DNA from: Algoriphagus terrigena DSM 22685
GTDB lineage: Bacteria; Bacteroidota; Bacteroidia; Cytophagales; Cyclobacteriaceae
Assembly: GCF_000429445.1 (NCBI RefSeq)
Contig: NZ_AUBW01000012.1
Coordinates: 1-64,000 of the forward strand
Reading direction: 5' to 3'
DNA: 64,000 bases
Shown here: positions 17,894 through 27,441 of the stretch, one piece after another
Numbering within the stretch: the first letter of the stretch is position 1
Layout of the letters: every line of letters starts with the position of its first letter
Notes under the pieces: model-generated
Told to the model about the DNA's origin: nothing
Seen by the model: the letters and a program-made list of their open reading frames with translations, nothing else
The model's database searches: none
Position numbers and translations under genes: made by a program

Positions 17894-20008
17894 ATGACAT
17901 CCAAGACGCTGTTTGTGTTTGCCATCACGCTGTTTTTCTTTTCCTGCGAAAAAAAATCCCCCACCATCGACTACACTGACTGGTCTCATTATGGAGGCCC
18001 GGAGGACGGCTCACGCTACTCTGCTTTGGCACAAATCACCAAAGAAAACGTCACCCAACTCCAAGTTGCCTGGACTTATCACACCGAAGACGCCACCGAG
18101 CGGAGCCAGATCCAGTGCCAGCCGATCGTTGCAAATGGACTGCTCTACGCCACTACTCCCACGCTGAATGTCTTTGCGCTCGATGCCGCTACGGGGCTGC
18201 AAGTTTGGAGGTTTGATCCTTTTCAGATCTTGGGAGGCGAAAACTCCTGGGCGGGAACGAATCGTGGAGTGAGCTATTGGGAAAGCGGGGAAGAAAAACG
18301 GATTCTCTTCACGGCCGGCAACTGGCTGATGGCTCTAGACGCGATGACTGGCGAGCCGGACTTCGCCTTTGGAGATCAGGGAAAAGTCGATCTGCGGAAG
18401 GATTTGGACACAGACTTGACCGATTTTATGATCGTTTCCAATTCGCCGGGAGTGGTTCATGACGACTTGCTGATCCTCGGGATGCGGCTTTCAGAAGGAC
18501 TCGACGCCGCGCCGGGTCATGTCCGCGCGTACAATATTCGGACGGGCAAGCGGGAATGGATCTTTCACACGATCCCGCAAGAGGGAGAAGCCGGACACGA
18601 AACCTGGGATCCCAAATACATCCAGCAGATCGGTGGCGCAAATAACTGGGCCGGGATGACGGTCGACCAAGCTCGGGGCATTGTCTATGTGCCAACTGGC
18701 TCTGCGACCTATGACTTCTGGGGAGGATATCGGACCGGAGACAACCTTTACGCCAATTCCCTGTTGGCTTTGGACGCCAAAACGGGGAAACGAATCTGGC
18801 ATTTTCAGGCCGTACACCATGATGTTTGGGATCGGGATTTTCCCGCCAATCCCAATCTGATCCGCATCCAAAAGGACGGCAAATGGATCGATGCAGTCGC
18901 CCAAATTTCAAAGCAGGGGATGACTTATGTCTTCGACCGGGAAACAGGCGAGCCGATCTGGCCGATCAACGAAACTTCCGTGACTCAATCCGTCATGCCC
19001 GGAGAGATCAGCTCTAAAACCCAACCTATTCCGACCTTACCGGAGCCGTTTATGAAGATGCTTTTCGAAGAAAAAGACATCCTCAACCTGAACCCTGAAT
19101 GGCAGGCAGGTATCAAATCGCAACTTTCCAATGCAACAATTGGCGATGTCTGGGCGCCCCCGCATCCCGAAAAACCCATCGTGCTCTTCCCCGGTATGGA
19201 CGGAGGCGGTGAATGGGGCGGAGCGGCTTTTGATCCGACCACTCAGACGATGTACATCAATGCCAACCAGATCCCCTGGCTGATCGAGATGACTCCCAAC
19301 GCTAGCTTTGGCAACGTCGGGCTGTCCATCTACACCAACTACTGTGGCAATTGCCATGGGATCGACAGAAAAGGAGTTACCGGATCTGTGCCGTCTTTGA
19401 TTGGTTTGGAGAAAAAATACAGCGCTGACTCCTTGGGCAAACTTCTTCAATCGGGGCGTGGTGCGATGCCTGCTTTTTCCCACATCTCCGCAGAGGAAAA
19501 GGGAATCTTGATAGATTATCTTTTGGGCAAAACCGAAACCGGAGACAAAAAAGAACTGGAAGCCGAAAGCTCCAAGCTCTATCCCCGCTACTACATGAAG
19601 GGCTACAAAAAGCTCGTGACCAAAGAGGGACTTTATGGCTCCAATCCACCTTGGGGACTACTGACCGCACTCGATATGAACACCGGAAAAAAGAAATGGC
19701 AGGTCGCGCTTGGCGAAATCGACTCGCTGAGTGCGCAGGGTTTTGCTCCCACGGGCACAGAGAACTACGGCGGACCGGTGGTCACAGCTGGCGGAATCCT
19801 ATTTATCGCCGCGACCAAGGATGAAAAAATCCGCGCCTTTGACACCGAATCGGGCAAAATTCTCTGGGAAGCCAAACTTCCGGCTTCTGGACATGCCACT
19901 CCGGCAATCTATGAAAAGGGCGGAAAACAATTCCTCGTCATCGCCTGTGGAGGCGGCAAAGGCACTAAAAGCGGCGATGCATATGTGGCTTTTGCACTTC
20001 CGGACTAA
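17894..20008 (+). CDS. PQQ-dependent dehydrogenase with inserted cytochrome c domain
   Basis: A 704-residue periplasmic lipoprotein (Cys 18 after a hydrophobic stretch). Residues about 25-450 form a quinoprotein beta propeller (repeated LDAxTGxxxW motifs). A c-type cytochrome with CGNCH (C484, C487, H488) is inserted at about 465-550. The propeller is completed by 590-704 with further A-L-D-x-x-T-G-K-K-x-W repeats. Such enzymes oxidise sugars or alcohols and pass electrons through the heme to the respiratory chain. No PQQ biosynthesis genes are in the window, so PQQ may come from outside (inference). The next gene, a GH16 enzyme, follows after 21 nt. Confidence 0.9.
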   Translation: MTSKTLFVFAITLFFFSCEKKSPTIDYTDWSHYGGPEDGSRYSALAQITKENVTQLQVAWTYHTEDATERSQIQCQPIVANGLLYATTPTLNVFALDAATGLQVWRFDPFQILGGENSWAGTNRGVSYWESGEEKRILFTAGNWLMALDAMTGEPDFAFGDQGKVDLRKDLDTDLTDFMIVSNSPGVVHDDLLILGMRLSEGLDAAPGHVRAYNIRTGKREWIFHTIPQEGEAGHETWDPKYIQQIGGANNWAGMTVDQARGIVYVPTGSATYDFWGGYRTGDNLYANSLLALDAKTGKRIWHFQAVHHDVWDRDFPANPNLIRIQKDGKWIDAVAQISKQGMTYVFDRETGEPIWPINETSVTQSVMPGEISSKTQPIPTLPEPFMKMLFEEKDILNLNPEWQAGIKSQLSNATIGDVWAPPHPEKPIVLFPGMDGGGEWGGAAFDPTTQTMYINANQIPWLIEMTPNASFGNVGLSIYTNYCGNCHGIDRKGVTGSVPSLIGLEKKYSADSLGKLLQSGRGAMPAFSHISAEEKGILIDYLLGKTETGDKKELEAESSKLYPRYYMKGYKKLVTKEGLYGSNPPWGLLTALDMNTGKKKWQVALGEIDSLSAQGFAPTGTENYGGPVVTAGGILFIAATKDEKIRAFDTESGKILWEAKLPASGHATPAIYEKGGKQFLVIACGGGKGTKSGDAYVAFALPD

Positions 20009-20029
20009 ATTACCGCTGATCTCCTTTCC

Positions 20030-20905
20030 ATGAAAATCAACTTCCTTTCCGTTTTCCTGCTGCTTTCTGTAATCCAAGCCGACCAGTTCAACGGTGATTT
20101 CCACGAAGCGTTCCGGGAAGATTTTTCCTCGTCCAAACCGGAATACTTTCACTACGGATCGACGGGAACCAAAGCGGGTTTTAAGTGGCAATCCGGTAAA
20201 AAGTCAAAAACGGAGCTGGGCTCCAAGATCCTTTCTTTCAAACTAAATCCAAAAGAAGACGCAGGACCCGGCAAAGGGCCCGAGATCATCTCCGACAAAT
20301 TTACCCATTTCGGCAGCTACTCCACCCGGCTGAAAGTCCCCGCTGCGACGGATCAACCCAATGTCGGAGCAGTGGTCGGGTATTTCACCTATCATAATGA
20401 CACGCTACTCGGGCTGAGTGAAGTGGACATGGAATGGCTGATCGCGGACCCGGAAGTCATCTATGTGGGCACTTGGACCGGAAAATCTGGACAACTCAAG
20501 CGGGTCGGGAGAACGATCAACCTCGCTAAAGGAATCATTTATACCACCGAATATCGCGAAGACCATCGCGAGATCAGGGAACAACTATCCGATGAAAGCA
20601 ATCTTCCCGAATCGATCGCGGCAATCGAAGGCTTCGATGCATCCGCTCAGTTTCACACCTATGGATTTGACTGGCATCCGGACCGAATCCGCTGGTGGAT
20701 GCTGCACCCGGCTACTGCTGACACCGTCGTACTATGGGATTATCAGGGTGAAAAGGGGATTCCACAGCATCCCTCCCGCTACCGGATGAACTTCTGGCAT
20801 ACTGACAATTGGGCTGTGGAAACCAATCCTAATTCTCTCGAAAAGCCCGAAAAGCGATTTGAACTGGAAGTGGATTGGATGGAGTATGTGCCTTTGAAAA
20901 AATGA
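20030..20905 (+). CDS. Glycoside hydrolase family 16-like protein
   Basis: A 291-residue secreted enzyme with a short signal peptide (residues about 1-17). The catalytic signature is EVDMEW: E131 (nucleophile), D133 and E135 (acid/base), matching the E-x-D-x-E form of GH16 jelly-roll enzymes. Aromatic-rich strands FHTYGFDWHPDRIRWW downstream are also characteristic. GH16 members cleave beta-1,3/1,4-glucans, galactans or xyloglucan; substrate is not readable here. It follows the PQQ dehydrogenase by 21 nt, so the sugars released may be oxidised by its neighbour (inference). Confidence 0.88.
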   Translation: MKINFLSVFLLLSVIQADQFNGDFHEAFREDFSSSKPEYFHYGSTGTKAGFKWQSGKKSKTELGSKILSFKLNPKEDAGPGKGPEIISDKFTHFGSYSTRLKVPAATDQPNVGAVVGYFTYHNDTLLGLSEVDMEWLIADPEVIYVGTWTGKSGQLKRVGRTINLAKGIIYTTEYREDHREIREQLSDESNLPESIAAIEGFDASAQFHTYGFDWHPDRIRWWMLHPATADTVVLWDYQGEKGIPQHPSRYRMNFWHTDNWAVETNPNSLEKPEKRFELEVDWMEYVPLKK

Positions 20906-21026
20906 ACTTGGCTTAACTTACAGAATAATTGGTACCAACACCCGCGCCGTGTTTTTGAATAGCAAAACAATACAATTTGAGACGGCATGAGCTAATAATG
21001 ATTCGATTCTTATATTTTTAAAAACC

Positions 21027-21034
21027 TACCTTTG
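21027..21034 (+). promoter_or_regulatory. -7 promoter box, leaderless geometry
   Basis: TACCTTTG matches TAnnTTTG and ends only 4 nt before the ATG at 21039. Transcription would then begin at or right at the start codon. The same geometry recurs upstream of rlmN (43037-43044). No convincing -33 element was seen. Confidence 0.6.
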
Positions 21035-21038
21035 CCGC

Positions 21039-22349
21039 ATGTCCACACCGCAAAAGAGCCAAGCAGAGATCCTGGCCAAACTTGGAATCGAGCAACTGAA
21101 TCCCATGCAGCTGGCTGCGCAAAAGGCAATCCAGTCTTCCAGCGAGATCATCCTGCTTTCCCCCACTGGCACAGGCAAAACCCTTGCTTTTCTCCTGCCT
21201 TTGATTCAGGAGCTCGACCCAGCCTGTGAGGAAATCCAGCTCGTGATCATAGTTCCTTCGCGTGAATTGGCGATTCAGATCGAGCAAGTGATGCGTGAGA
21301 TGGGCACTGGCTTCAAGGTAAATGCCGTCTATGGCGGACGGGCTGGTTCTAAGGACCGGATCGAGATCAAGCACCGCCCTGCCGTTTTGGTTGGGACTCC
21401 GGGACGGGTTGCGGATCACTTGAGGCGGGAGGCGTTTGACTCGACGTTCATCCGCACGCTCGTCCTCGATGAGTTCGACAAGTCGCTGGAGATCGGCTTT
21501 GAAGTCGAGATGAAGGACATCCTCTATCTGATACCCAGAGTGAAGAAGATACTCTTGACTTCAGCGACCCAGGGCGTGGACATCCCGCGATTTGTGGGGT
21601 TGAAAGCTCCCGTTACGGTGGATTTTTTGGAGGATAAGATCACCCAATTGACGGTCAAAAAGGTCCTTTCTCCCACCAAAGACAAACTGGAAACACTCAT
21701 TTCTTTGCTTGCTCAACTGGGTGGCCAAAATGGGATTGTTTTCTGCAATTTCAAGGATTCCATCGAGCGGATCAGCGACTACTTGAGCGATCATGGGATT
21801 TCTCATGGCGTTTTTTCCGGAGGAATGGAGCAAACTGATCGGGAACGGGCCCTGATCAAATTCAGAAACGGCACCCATCAGGTCCTTTTGGCTACCGATT
21901 TGGCTGCAAGAGGAATCGATGTGCCCGAACTCAAATTCATCATCCACTATCATCTGCCGCTCAGAAGCGAGGAATTTACGCATCGAAATGGCCGAACGGC
22001 CCGAATGAACAGTGCCGGAACGGCCTATGTACTTCACTTCGAAAAGGAGCGCCTGCCGGACTTCATCGGCCATCTGCCAGTCGAAAAGCTAGACAATCAC
22101 CCACGTCCTGCTCCTTCAGAATGGAGCACCTTGTTTGTATCCGGCGGACGAAAAGACAAAATTTCCAAGGGTGACGTCGCCGGGCTATTCTTCAAACAGG
22201 GCAATCTCACCCAAGACGAATTGGGAGTGATCGAGCTCAAAACGGATTGCGCCTTTGTCGGTGTGAAAACCGCAACTTTGGAAAGGCTGCTGCCCAAGGT
22301 CAATAACATGAAATTGAAGGAGAAGAAGGTTCGTGTGACGGTGATTTGA
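21039..22349 (+). CDS. DEAD-box RNA helicase (DbpA-like)
   Basis: A 436-residue ATP-dependent RNA helicase. Motifs in order: Q-motif LNPMQ, Walker A SPTGTGKT, motif Ib PGR, motif II D144-E145-F146-D147 (DEFD instead of DEAD), motif III SAT, ATDLAARGID and HRNGRTAR. The last ~75 residues resemble the DbpA-type RNA-binding domain that docks to 23S rRNA, so a role in large-subunit assembly is likely. The Q-motif near residue 20 requires the start at 21039, although the promoter box ends only 4 nt upstream. A DEFD motif II is a conservative variant and should still hydrolyse ATP. Confidence 0.9.
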   Translation: MSTPQKSQAEILAKLGIEQLNPMQLAAQKAIQSSSEIILLSPTGTGKTLAFLLPLIQELDPACEEIQLVIIVPSRELAIQIEQVMREMGTGFKVNAVYGGRAGSKDRIEIKHRPAVLVGTPGRVADHLRREAFDSTFIRTLVLDEFDKSLEIGFEVEMKDILYLIPRVKKILLTSATQGVDIPRFVGLKAPVTVDFLEDKITQLTVKKVLSPTKDKLETLISLLAQLGGQNGIVFCNFKDSIERISDYLSDHGISHGVFSGGMEQTDRERALIKFRNGTHQVLLATDLAARGIDVPELKFIIHYHLPLRSEEFTHRNGRTARMNSAGTAYVLHFEKERLPDFIGHLPVEKLDNHPRPAPSEWSTLFVSGGRKDKISKGDVAGLFFKQGNLTQDELGVIELKTDCAFVGVKTATLERLLPKVNNMKLKEKKVRVTVI

Positions 22350-22378
22350 TTGATTCTCATTTTCACTTTTAAAATCTC

Positions 22379-22386
22379 TACTTTTG
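22379..22386 (+). promoter_or_regulatory. -7 promoter box of SDR-like gene
   Basis: TACTTTTG matches TAnnTTTG, 21 nt before the ATG at 22408 and just after the helicase stop. It shows that the SDR-like gene has its own promoter. Confidence 0.6.
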
Positions 22387-22407
22387 CACCCTTGTAAGTT
22401 TTCGAGG

Positions 22408-23967
22408 ATGGAGATGGAAATAGAATCAGGAGAATCAGTGAAGATCACCCCAAAAGAAATTGAGTTGTGTATTTCCATCTTGGAAAAACTCAACTCAGAC
22501 ACGAATCAAATCTTTGACATCCCGAAGGAACAGCGGATATCATTAATAAAGGCTGCGGGGCAGTTTTCCCATCCCGGAAAAGAAGAACTCGCGCAGCGAA
22601 AAAAGGGCGCAAAAAAGGTCAATCGAAAAAAGATCGCGGCCAAAGACATCCAGGCACGCAACACAACTGGAATCAGAAGTGCCCGTGAAGCTTCGATTTT
22701 CATCGCCCCGGCAATGCTCGAATTGACGGGTGAAGAAGCAAAGAAAACCGTCATCCTGGAGTCTCCCCGCGAGTGCTACGTCTGCAAGACATCTTACACT
22801 CACCTCCACCATTTCTACGACACGATGTGTCCGGATTGCGGTGATTTCAATTATGCAAAGCGATTCCAAACAGCTGACCTCACTGGGCAAGTTGCGTTGG
22901 TGACGGGCTCGCGATTGAAGATCGGCTACCACATCACGCTGATGATGCTGAGAGCAGGTGCTACGGTGATCGCTACGACCCGGTTTCCGGTGGATTCGGC
23001 TTTGCGCTTCGCCAAAGAACCTGACTTCAAGGACTGGGGCGATCGCCTGAAAATCCACGGACTGGATCTCAGGCACATTCCAAGCGTGGAGATTTTCTGC
23101 AATTTCATTGAGCAGCACTACGACAGACTCGATGTACTGATCAACAATGCTGCCCAGACGGTGAGAAGACCTGCGGGATTTTACCAGCATTTGATGCCAA
23201 ATGAGATTCTGGAACTGAGAGATCTTTCGCCGGATTCTCAGAAACTTTTGTCCGATCATCACGCCTGCTTGCAGGAACTGAGGACTTTGAGCCAGAGTTT
23301 TTCCGAAGGAGAATACAAAAACCTGCCGGTGTCCTGGCACGGAAAGCAACTCGGAATCGGCTTGAGTTCCTCCGCTCAACTGACTCAAATTCCCTACAGT
23401 ATCGACGACTCGATCGCCACGGAAGAGATCTTTCCTGTCGGAAAGCTGGACGCAGATCTTCAACAAGTCGACCTCCGCAAGACCAACAGCTGGCGCCTAA
23501 AGCTCGGTGAAATCCACACTAACGAGATGCTGGAAGTACAGCTGGTGAATTCCGTTGCGCCTTTTGTCCTATGTAACCGATTGGTGAACTTGATGAAAAA
23601 AGACAATACCGGCAAGAAGCACATCATCAATGTGTCGGCGATGGAGGGGAAATTCCATCAGTTTCATAAGGAATCCCGGCATCCCCATACCAATATGGCC
23701 AAAGCTGCTCTGAACATGATGACGCTGACTTCGGCGGCAGACTTGGTGAAGTTTGGGATCTACACCAATGCCGTCGACACCGGTTGGGTGACGGACGAAG
23801 ACCCGGCTGATTTGGCACGGATCAAGCAGGAGCTGCATGACTTCCAACCGCCGCTTGATATCGTAGACGGCGCTGCGCGGGTGATGGATCCGCTCTTTGA
23901 CGGGATCAGTACCGGGAAACACTGGAACGGAAAGTTTTTGAAAGATTATCGGCCCACGAACTGGTAA
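22408..23967 (+). CDS. SDR-fold protein with N-terminal zinc ribbon, catalytic Tyr absent
   Basis: A 519-residue soluble protein. Residues 1-110 are helical and basic. A zinc ribbon has C123, C126, C141 and C144. A Rossmann domain begins at about 155 with TGSRLKIG and contains NNAAQ. The SDR serine region is NVSAMEG, but the YxxxK position reads T428-N-M-A-K432, so the normal catalytic tyrosine is missing. An extra ~110-residue insertion lies between NNAAQ and NVSAMEG. It has its own promoter. It may bind NAD(P) without classical dehydrogenase activity or use another base. Start chosen at the first ATG after the promoter; an ATG 6 nt later is possible. Confidence 0.8.
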   Translation: MEMEIESGESVKITPKEIELCISILEKLNSDTNQIFDIPKEQRISLIKAAGQFSHPGKEELAQRKKGAKKVNRKKIAAKDIQARNTTGIRSAREASIFIAPAMLELTGEEAKKTVILESPRECYVCKTSYTHLHHFYDTMCPDCGDFNYAKRFQTADLTGQVALVTGSRLKIGYHITLMMLRAGATVIATTRFPVDSALRFAKEPDFKDWGDRLKIHGLDLRHIPSVEIFCNFIEQHYDRLDVLINNAAQTVRRPAGFYQHLMPNEILELRDLSPDSQKLLSDHHACLQELRTLSQSFSEGEYKNLPVSWHGKQLGIGLSSSAQLTQIPYSIDDSIATEEIFPVGKLDADLQQVDLRKTNSWRLKLGEIHTNEMLEVQLVNSVAPFVLCNRLVNLMKKDNTGKKHIINVSAMEGKFHQFHKESRHPHTNMAKAALNMMTLTSAADLVKFGIYTNAVDTGWVTDEDPADLARIKQELHDFQPPLDIVDGAARVMDPLFDGISTGKHWNGKFLKDYRPTNW

Positions 23968-24125
23968 GGAAAAATTAGTTCCTAAAGTTTTTGTTTCAAG
24001 CTTTGGTTTTCATCCTTTCTTTTCAGAAAAGGCACGGTTCTCAACTCATTCGGCATCGAGTCACTTGGAGATCCCAAACCTATTTTAAATCTTGTGGTTA
24101 GAACAGATATAGACCCAAGAATTAC

Positions 24126-25268
24126 ATGTTAGATTTTGCCGAGAACGAAAATCAACGGATGATCGCTCAGATGATCCGCGACTTTGGAGCCAAAGAGATC
24201 ACGCCGTTCCGCAGGGAATGGGATGATCAGCAACATTTCCCTTTGTCACTTTTTAAGAAACTTGGCGAGCTCGGCCTCATGGGTGTCCTGATCCCCACCG
24301 AATACGGCGGATCCGGATTTGGCTATCATGAATACGTCACCGCGATACTTGAACTTTCGAAACTCGATCCATCCATTGGCCTATCCATGGCCGCCCATAA
24401 CTCGCTGTGCTCGGGTCATATTTCGCTCTTTGGCAGCGAAGAACAAAAACGAAACTATCTACCCAAACTCGCCACCTGTGAATGGCTGGGCGCTTGGGGA
24501 CTGACCGAGCCGAACACCGGTTCGGACGCCGGAAACATGCGCACGGTGGCAAAGAGAGAAGGAGAATATTTCATCCTAAACGGGACAAAAAGCTTCATTA
24601 CTCACGGTGTCTCCGGCGATGTGGCGGTAGTTATCGCCAGAACCGGGGAGGTTGGAGACAGCCATGGAATGACGGCGTTCATCGTCGAAAAAGGCCTTCC
24701 TGGATTTACGGGCGGCAAAAAACTAGACAAACTCGGGATGCGAGCTTCAGAGACTTCGGAGATGGTCTTTGAAGATTGCAAAGTGCATGAAAGTCAGGTC
24801 TTGGGAAAAGTGGGCGAGGGATTTATCCAGGCGATGAAAGTCCTCGACGGAGGCAGAATCTCCATTGCCGCACTATCGCTCGGGATTGCCGAGGGGGCAC
24901 TTGAGGCGTCCATTCAGTACTCCAAGGAGCGCCAGCAGTTTAACAAACCCATCTCCAGTTTTCAGGGAATCTCTTTCAAACTCGCCGACATGGCTACGCG
25001 TCTTGAGGCGGCAAAACTGTTGACTTTCAAAGCCGCTGATCTGAAAAACCGGGGAGAAAACGTCAAACTCGCGGGAGCCCAAGCCAAATACTTTGCCTCG
25101 GAAGCCGCCGTCTCGGTCGCCAACGACGCAGTACAAATCTTCGGCGGCTATGGATTCACCAAAGACTATCCGGTGGAAAAATACTATCGGGACGCCAAAC
25201 TTTGCACCATCGGGGAGGGCACATCTGAGATCCAGAAGATTGTGATCGCGCGGGAGGTTTTGAAGTAA
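24126..25268 (+). CDS. Acyl-CoA dehydrogenase
   Basis: A 380-residue FAD enzyme that introduces the alpha-beta double bond into acyl-CoAs during fatty or branched-chain acid catabolism. Seen are the AWGLTEPNTGSDA flavin-contact region (about 120-132), TKSFITHG, and the C-terminal YRDAK...EGTSEIQ block with catalytic E364. Length is standard. The exact chain-length class (short, branched, glutaryl) cannot be fixed. It is monocistronic; a 158-nt gap upstream has no recognised promoter, and an inverted repeat follows its stop. Confidence 0.94.
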   Translation: MLDFAENENQRMIAQMIRDFGAKEITPFRREWDDQQHFPLSLFKKLGELGLMGVLIPTEYGGSGFGYHEYVTAILELSKLDPSIGLSMAAHNSLCSGHISLFGSEEQKRNYLPKLATCEWLGAWGLTEPNTGSDAGNMRTVAKREGEYFILNGTKSFITHGVSGDVAVVIARTGEVGDSHGMTAFIVEKGLPGFTGGKKLDKLGMRASETSEMVFEDCKVHESQVLGKVGEGFIQAMKVLDGGRISIAALSLGIAEGALEASIQYSKERQQFNKPISSFQGISFKLADMATRLEAAKLLTFKAADLKNRGENVKLAGAQAKYFASEAAVSVANDAVQIFGGYGFTKDYPVEKYYRDAKLCTIGEGTSEIQKIVIAREVLK

Positions 25269-25269
25269 T

Positions 25270-25312
25270 CAGTTTGCAGTTTCAGTGATCTGAAAACTGA
25301 GACTGCAAACTG
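25270..25312. terminator. Bidirectional hairpin between convergent genes
   Basis: Arms CAGTTTGCAGT (25270-25280) and ACTGCAAACTG (25302-25312) are perfect inverted repeats; an inner TTCAGT/ACTGAG adds partial pairing. It fills the gap between the acyl-CoA dehydrogenase and nucleosidase genes. It lacks a clear U-run, so it may act as a transcript-end hairpin rather than a classical terminator. Confidence 0.55.
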
Positions 25313-25321
25313 AACACTGCA

Positions 25322-26110
25322 CTACATTTCTTCCAATATCCCCATCACAATTCGGGCAGAGTTGACCGAAGCCGGACCGACGAACTGGTTGAAGTTGACC
25401 CGGGCGTGGTTGTTGGCATTGTCGCTGCAAGATCGGATGATCACAAAGGGAATATCGAGAGTCCTACAGATGTGGGCGATGGCCGCGCCTTCCATCTCGG
25501 TGGCTAGGGCGTCAAATTCTTCGTAAAGCCCGACGGCTTTTTCATTGCTGCTGACAAAGATGTCTCCCGTGGATATCACTCCGGAAAAGACTCTTGGCTC
25601 CCGTCCCGAGATCGGCTCCAACTCGACCCGATTGGCTACGGCCGCACTTTTGGCCACCAAATCTGCATCAGCCTCAATGAAAAGATCGTCGTGAGTCCCT
25701 CCGCCAAGTTTGCGAAAAGGCCAAACCGTAAAGCCAGTCGAATCCACCTGACCAAAGTCGAACTGAACCAACTTTTCTCCAATCACAATATCTCCTGGCA
25801 TCGCCTCCGGGTGGAGTCCTCCGGCGACTCCTGTAAAGATCAACATCTCGGGCTCGTAGTTTTCCATCAAAACCGCCGTACTGTACGCCGCGTTCACCTT
25901 GCCAACTCCGGCTTTTAGCAGCACTATCTTTTGCCCTTTCAATTTCCCGGTATAAAAGTCAATTCCGCCTTTGTTCACTTTCTTGACAGATTTCATTGAG
26001 TCAATCAAAATCGCGATTTCCTGATCCATAGCACCCATGATCGCGATCCGCTGGGCAGAGACTGAAAAGGAAAATACGCAAAGGAAAAACAGTAGGTAGC
26101 ATTTTTTCAT
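25322..26110 (-). CDS. Exported 5'-methylthioadenosine/S-adenosylhomocysteine nucleosidase
   Basis: A 262-residue nucleosidase with a signal peptide (residues 1-20, ending SVSAQ) in front of the normal MTAN start IAIMGAMDQEI. The phosphorylase-fold signatures FTGVAGGL and the catalytic Asp region RSCSDNANNHA are present. MTAN splits MTA or SAH into adenine and a thio-sugar; the family is usually cytoplasmic, so export to the periplasm is unusual. The ATG at 26110 overlaps the purine permease stop as ATGA, giving translational coupling; adenine released outside the inner membrane could be imported by that permease (inference). Confidence 0.9.
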   Translation of the reverse strand: MKKCYLLFFLCVFSFSVSAQRIAIMGAMDQEIAILIDSMKSVKKVNKGGIDFYTGKLKGQKIVLLKAGVGKVNAAYSTAVLMENYEPEMLIFTGVAGGLHPEAMPGDIVIGEKLVQFDFGQVDSTGFTVWPFRKLGGGTHDDLFIEADADLVAKSAAVANRVELEPISGREPRVFSGVISTGDIFVSSNEKAVGLYEEFDALATEMEGAAIAHICRTLDIPFVIIRSCSDNANNHARVNFNQFVGPASVNSARIVMGILEEM

Positions 26111-27402
26111 AGCCATAGGAAGAAGAGCGAAAGTACACTGATGATGGCCAAGATGGGATTGATTTCTGAGACTTTTCCAGTGATAAGTTTCAAAACGGTC
26201 CAGCTGATAAACCCAAAAGAAATCCCAACGGACAGGCTATAAGTAAAAGGAATCAGCACAATGGTCAAGAAAGAAGGCAATGCCTCTTGGGGATTTTTCC
26301 AATCGATCTTGGTCAGCGGCACCACCATAAAAGAGCCGACCAAGACCAGAGCAATGGAACTGGCGACCGAGGGAATCACCGAAAGCAGCGGCGAAAAAAA
26401 CATAAAAGGCAAAAAGAGCAAGCCAGCGGTAATCGCCGTTTCGCCGGTTCGGCCGCCCTCCTCGATTCCCACTGCTGACTCGATGAAAGCTGTCCCCGAG
26501 CTGCTCCCCACCAGCCCTGCAAAGAGCGTGGACACCGAATCCGTTAGGAGAGATTTGCGCATATTCTTGGGATTCCCGTCCGGATCCTTGAGACCGGAAG
26601 CTTCTGCGAGCCCCACGAAAGTAGAGATCCCGTCAAACAAAATCGTAAACGTAAACACAAATATGACTGGTATATGGGCATATCGCAGAGAGCCTAGGAT
26701 GTCCGCTTTGCCTACCAGACTGAAATCCGGCCAGGCAAAAAAACCGGTATAGTTGACAAGCGTGGAAACGCCGAAGTTGAACGCCGAAGCGTCTCCCCAG
26801 ACTCTACCAATCGGCCAGGCCAAGGCCGTGGTAAACAGAATGCCGAAGATGATCGCCCCGGAAACCTTTCGGATCAGCAATCCTCCTGTGAACAGTAACC
26901 CCGCCAGAAAGGTAAGCGTCACGGGATCTTTGAAGGAAAACATACCGACGAGTGTCGCGGGATTGTCTACGATGAAGTGGGCATTTTGGAAACCGATGAA
27001 GCAGATGAACAAGCCGATCCCGGCAGAGACGGCGTGACGGATGGCGGGCGGAATGGCTTGAATGATTTTTTCCCTGGTCTGGAAAACCGATAGAATCAGA
27101 AAGATCACACCCGACCAGAAGACTGCGCCGAGAGCTTCCTCGAAACTCAGCCCGAATCCCATCACAGCCGTGTAGGTGAAAAAGGCGTTAATGCCCATGC
27201 CGGGAGCAACGACGATTGGATTTTTGGCATAAAGCCCCATCATCAAGCTGCCAAACGCCGCCACCAAAACCGTGGCGGTGAGCACCGCCGAAAAAGGCAT
27301 TCCTGCCTGGGAAAGGATGGCAGGATTGACGATGATGATGTAGAAGCAAGCTAGAAAAGTGGAAATCCCCGCAAGGATTTCGGTTTTAAGGTGGGGTTTC
27401 AT
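26107..27402 (-). CDS. AzgA-type purine permease (NCS2 family)
   Basis: A 431-residue inner-membrane transporter with about 12-14 hydrophobic segments. The N-terminus LKTEILAGISTFLACFYIIIV and GMGINAFF, FDGISTFVG and ESAVGIEEGGRTG motifs are those of the adenine/guanine/hypoxanthine branch (GhxP, PurP, AzgA). It imports purine bases with protons. It is first in a two-gene unit with the exported MTA/SAH nucleosidase. The ATG at 27402 is preferred over an in-frame TTG 9 nt upstream. Confidence 0.92.
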   Translation of the reverse strand: MKPHLKTEILAGISTFLACFYIIIVNPAILSQAGMPFSAVLTATVLVAAFGSLMMGLYAKNPIVVAPGMGINAFFTYTAVMGFGLSFEEALGAVFWSGVIFLILSVFQTREKIIQAIPPAIRHAVSAGIGLFICFIGFQNAHFIVDNPATLVGMFSFKDPVTLTFLAGLLFTGGLLIRKVSGAIIFGILFTTALAWPIGRVWGDASAFNFGVSTLVNYTGFFAWPDFSLVGKADILGSLRYAHIPVIFVFTFTILFDGISTFVGLAEASGLKDPDGNPKNMRKSLLTDSVSTLFAGLVGSSSGTAFIESAVGIEEGGRTGETAITAGLLFLPFMFFSPLLSVIPSVASSIALVLVGSFMVVPLTKIDWKNPQEALPSFLTIVLIPFTYSLSVGISFGFISWTVLKLITGKVSEINPILAIISVLSLFFLWL

Positions 27403-27441
27403 GACTTCCAAAATAGGGAATTGAAAGTCATTTTGAAAAGA

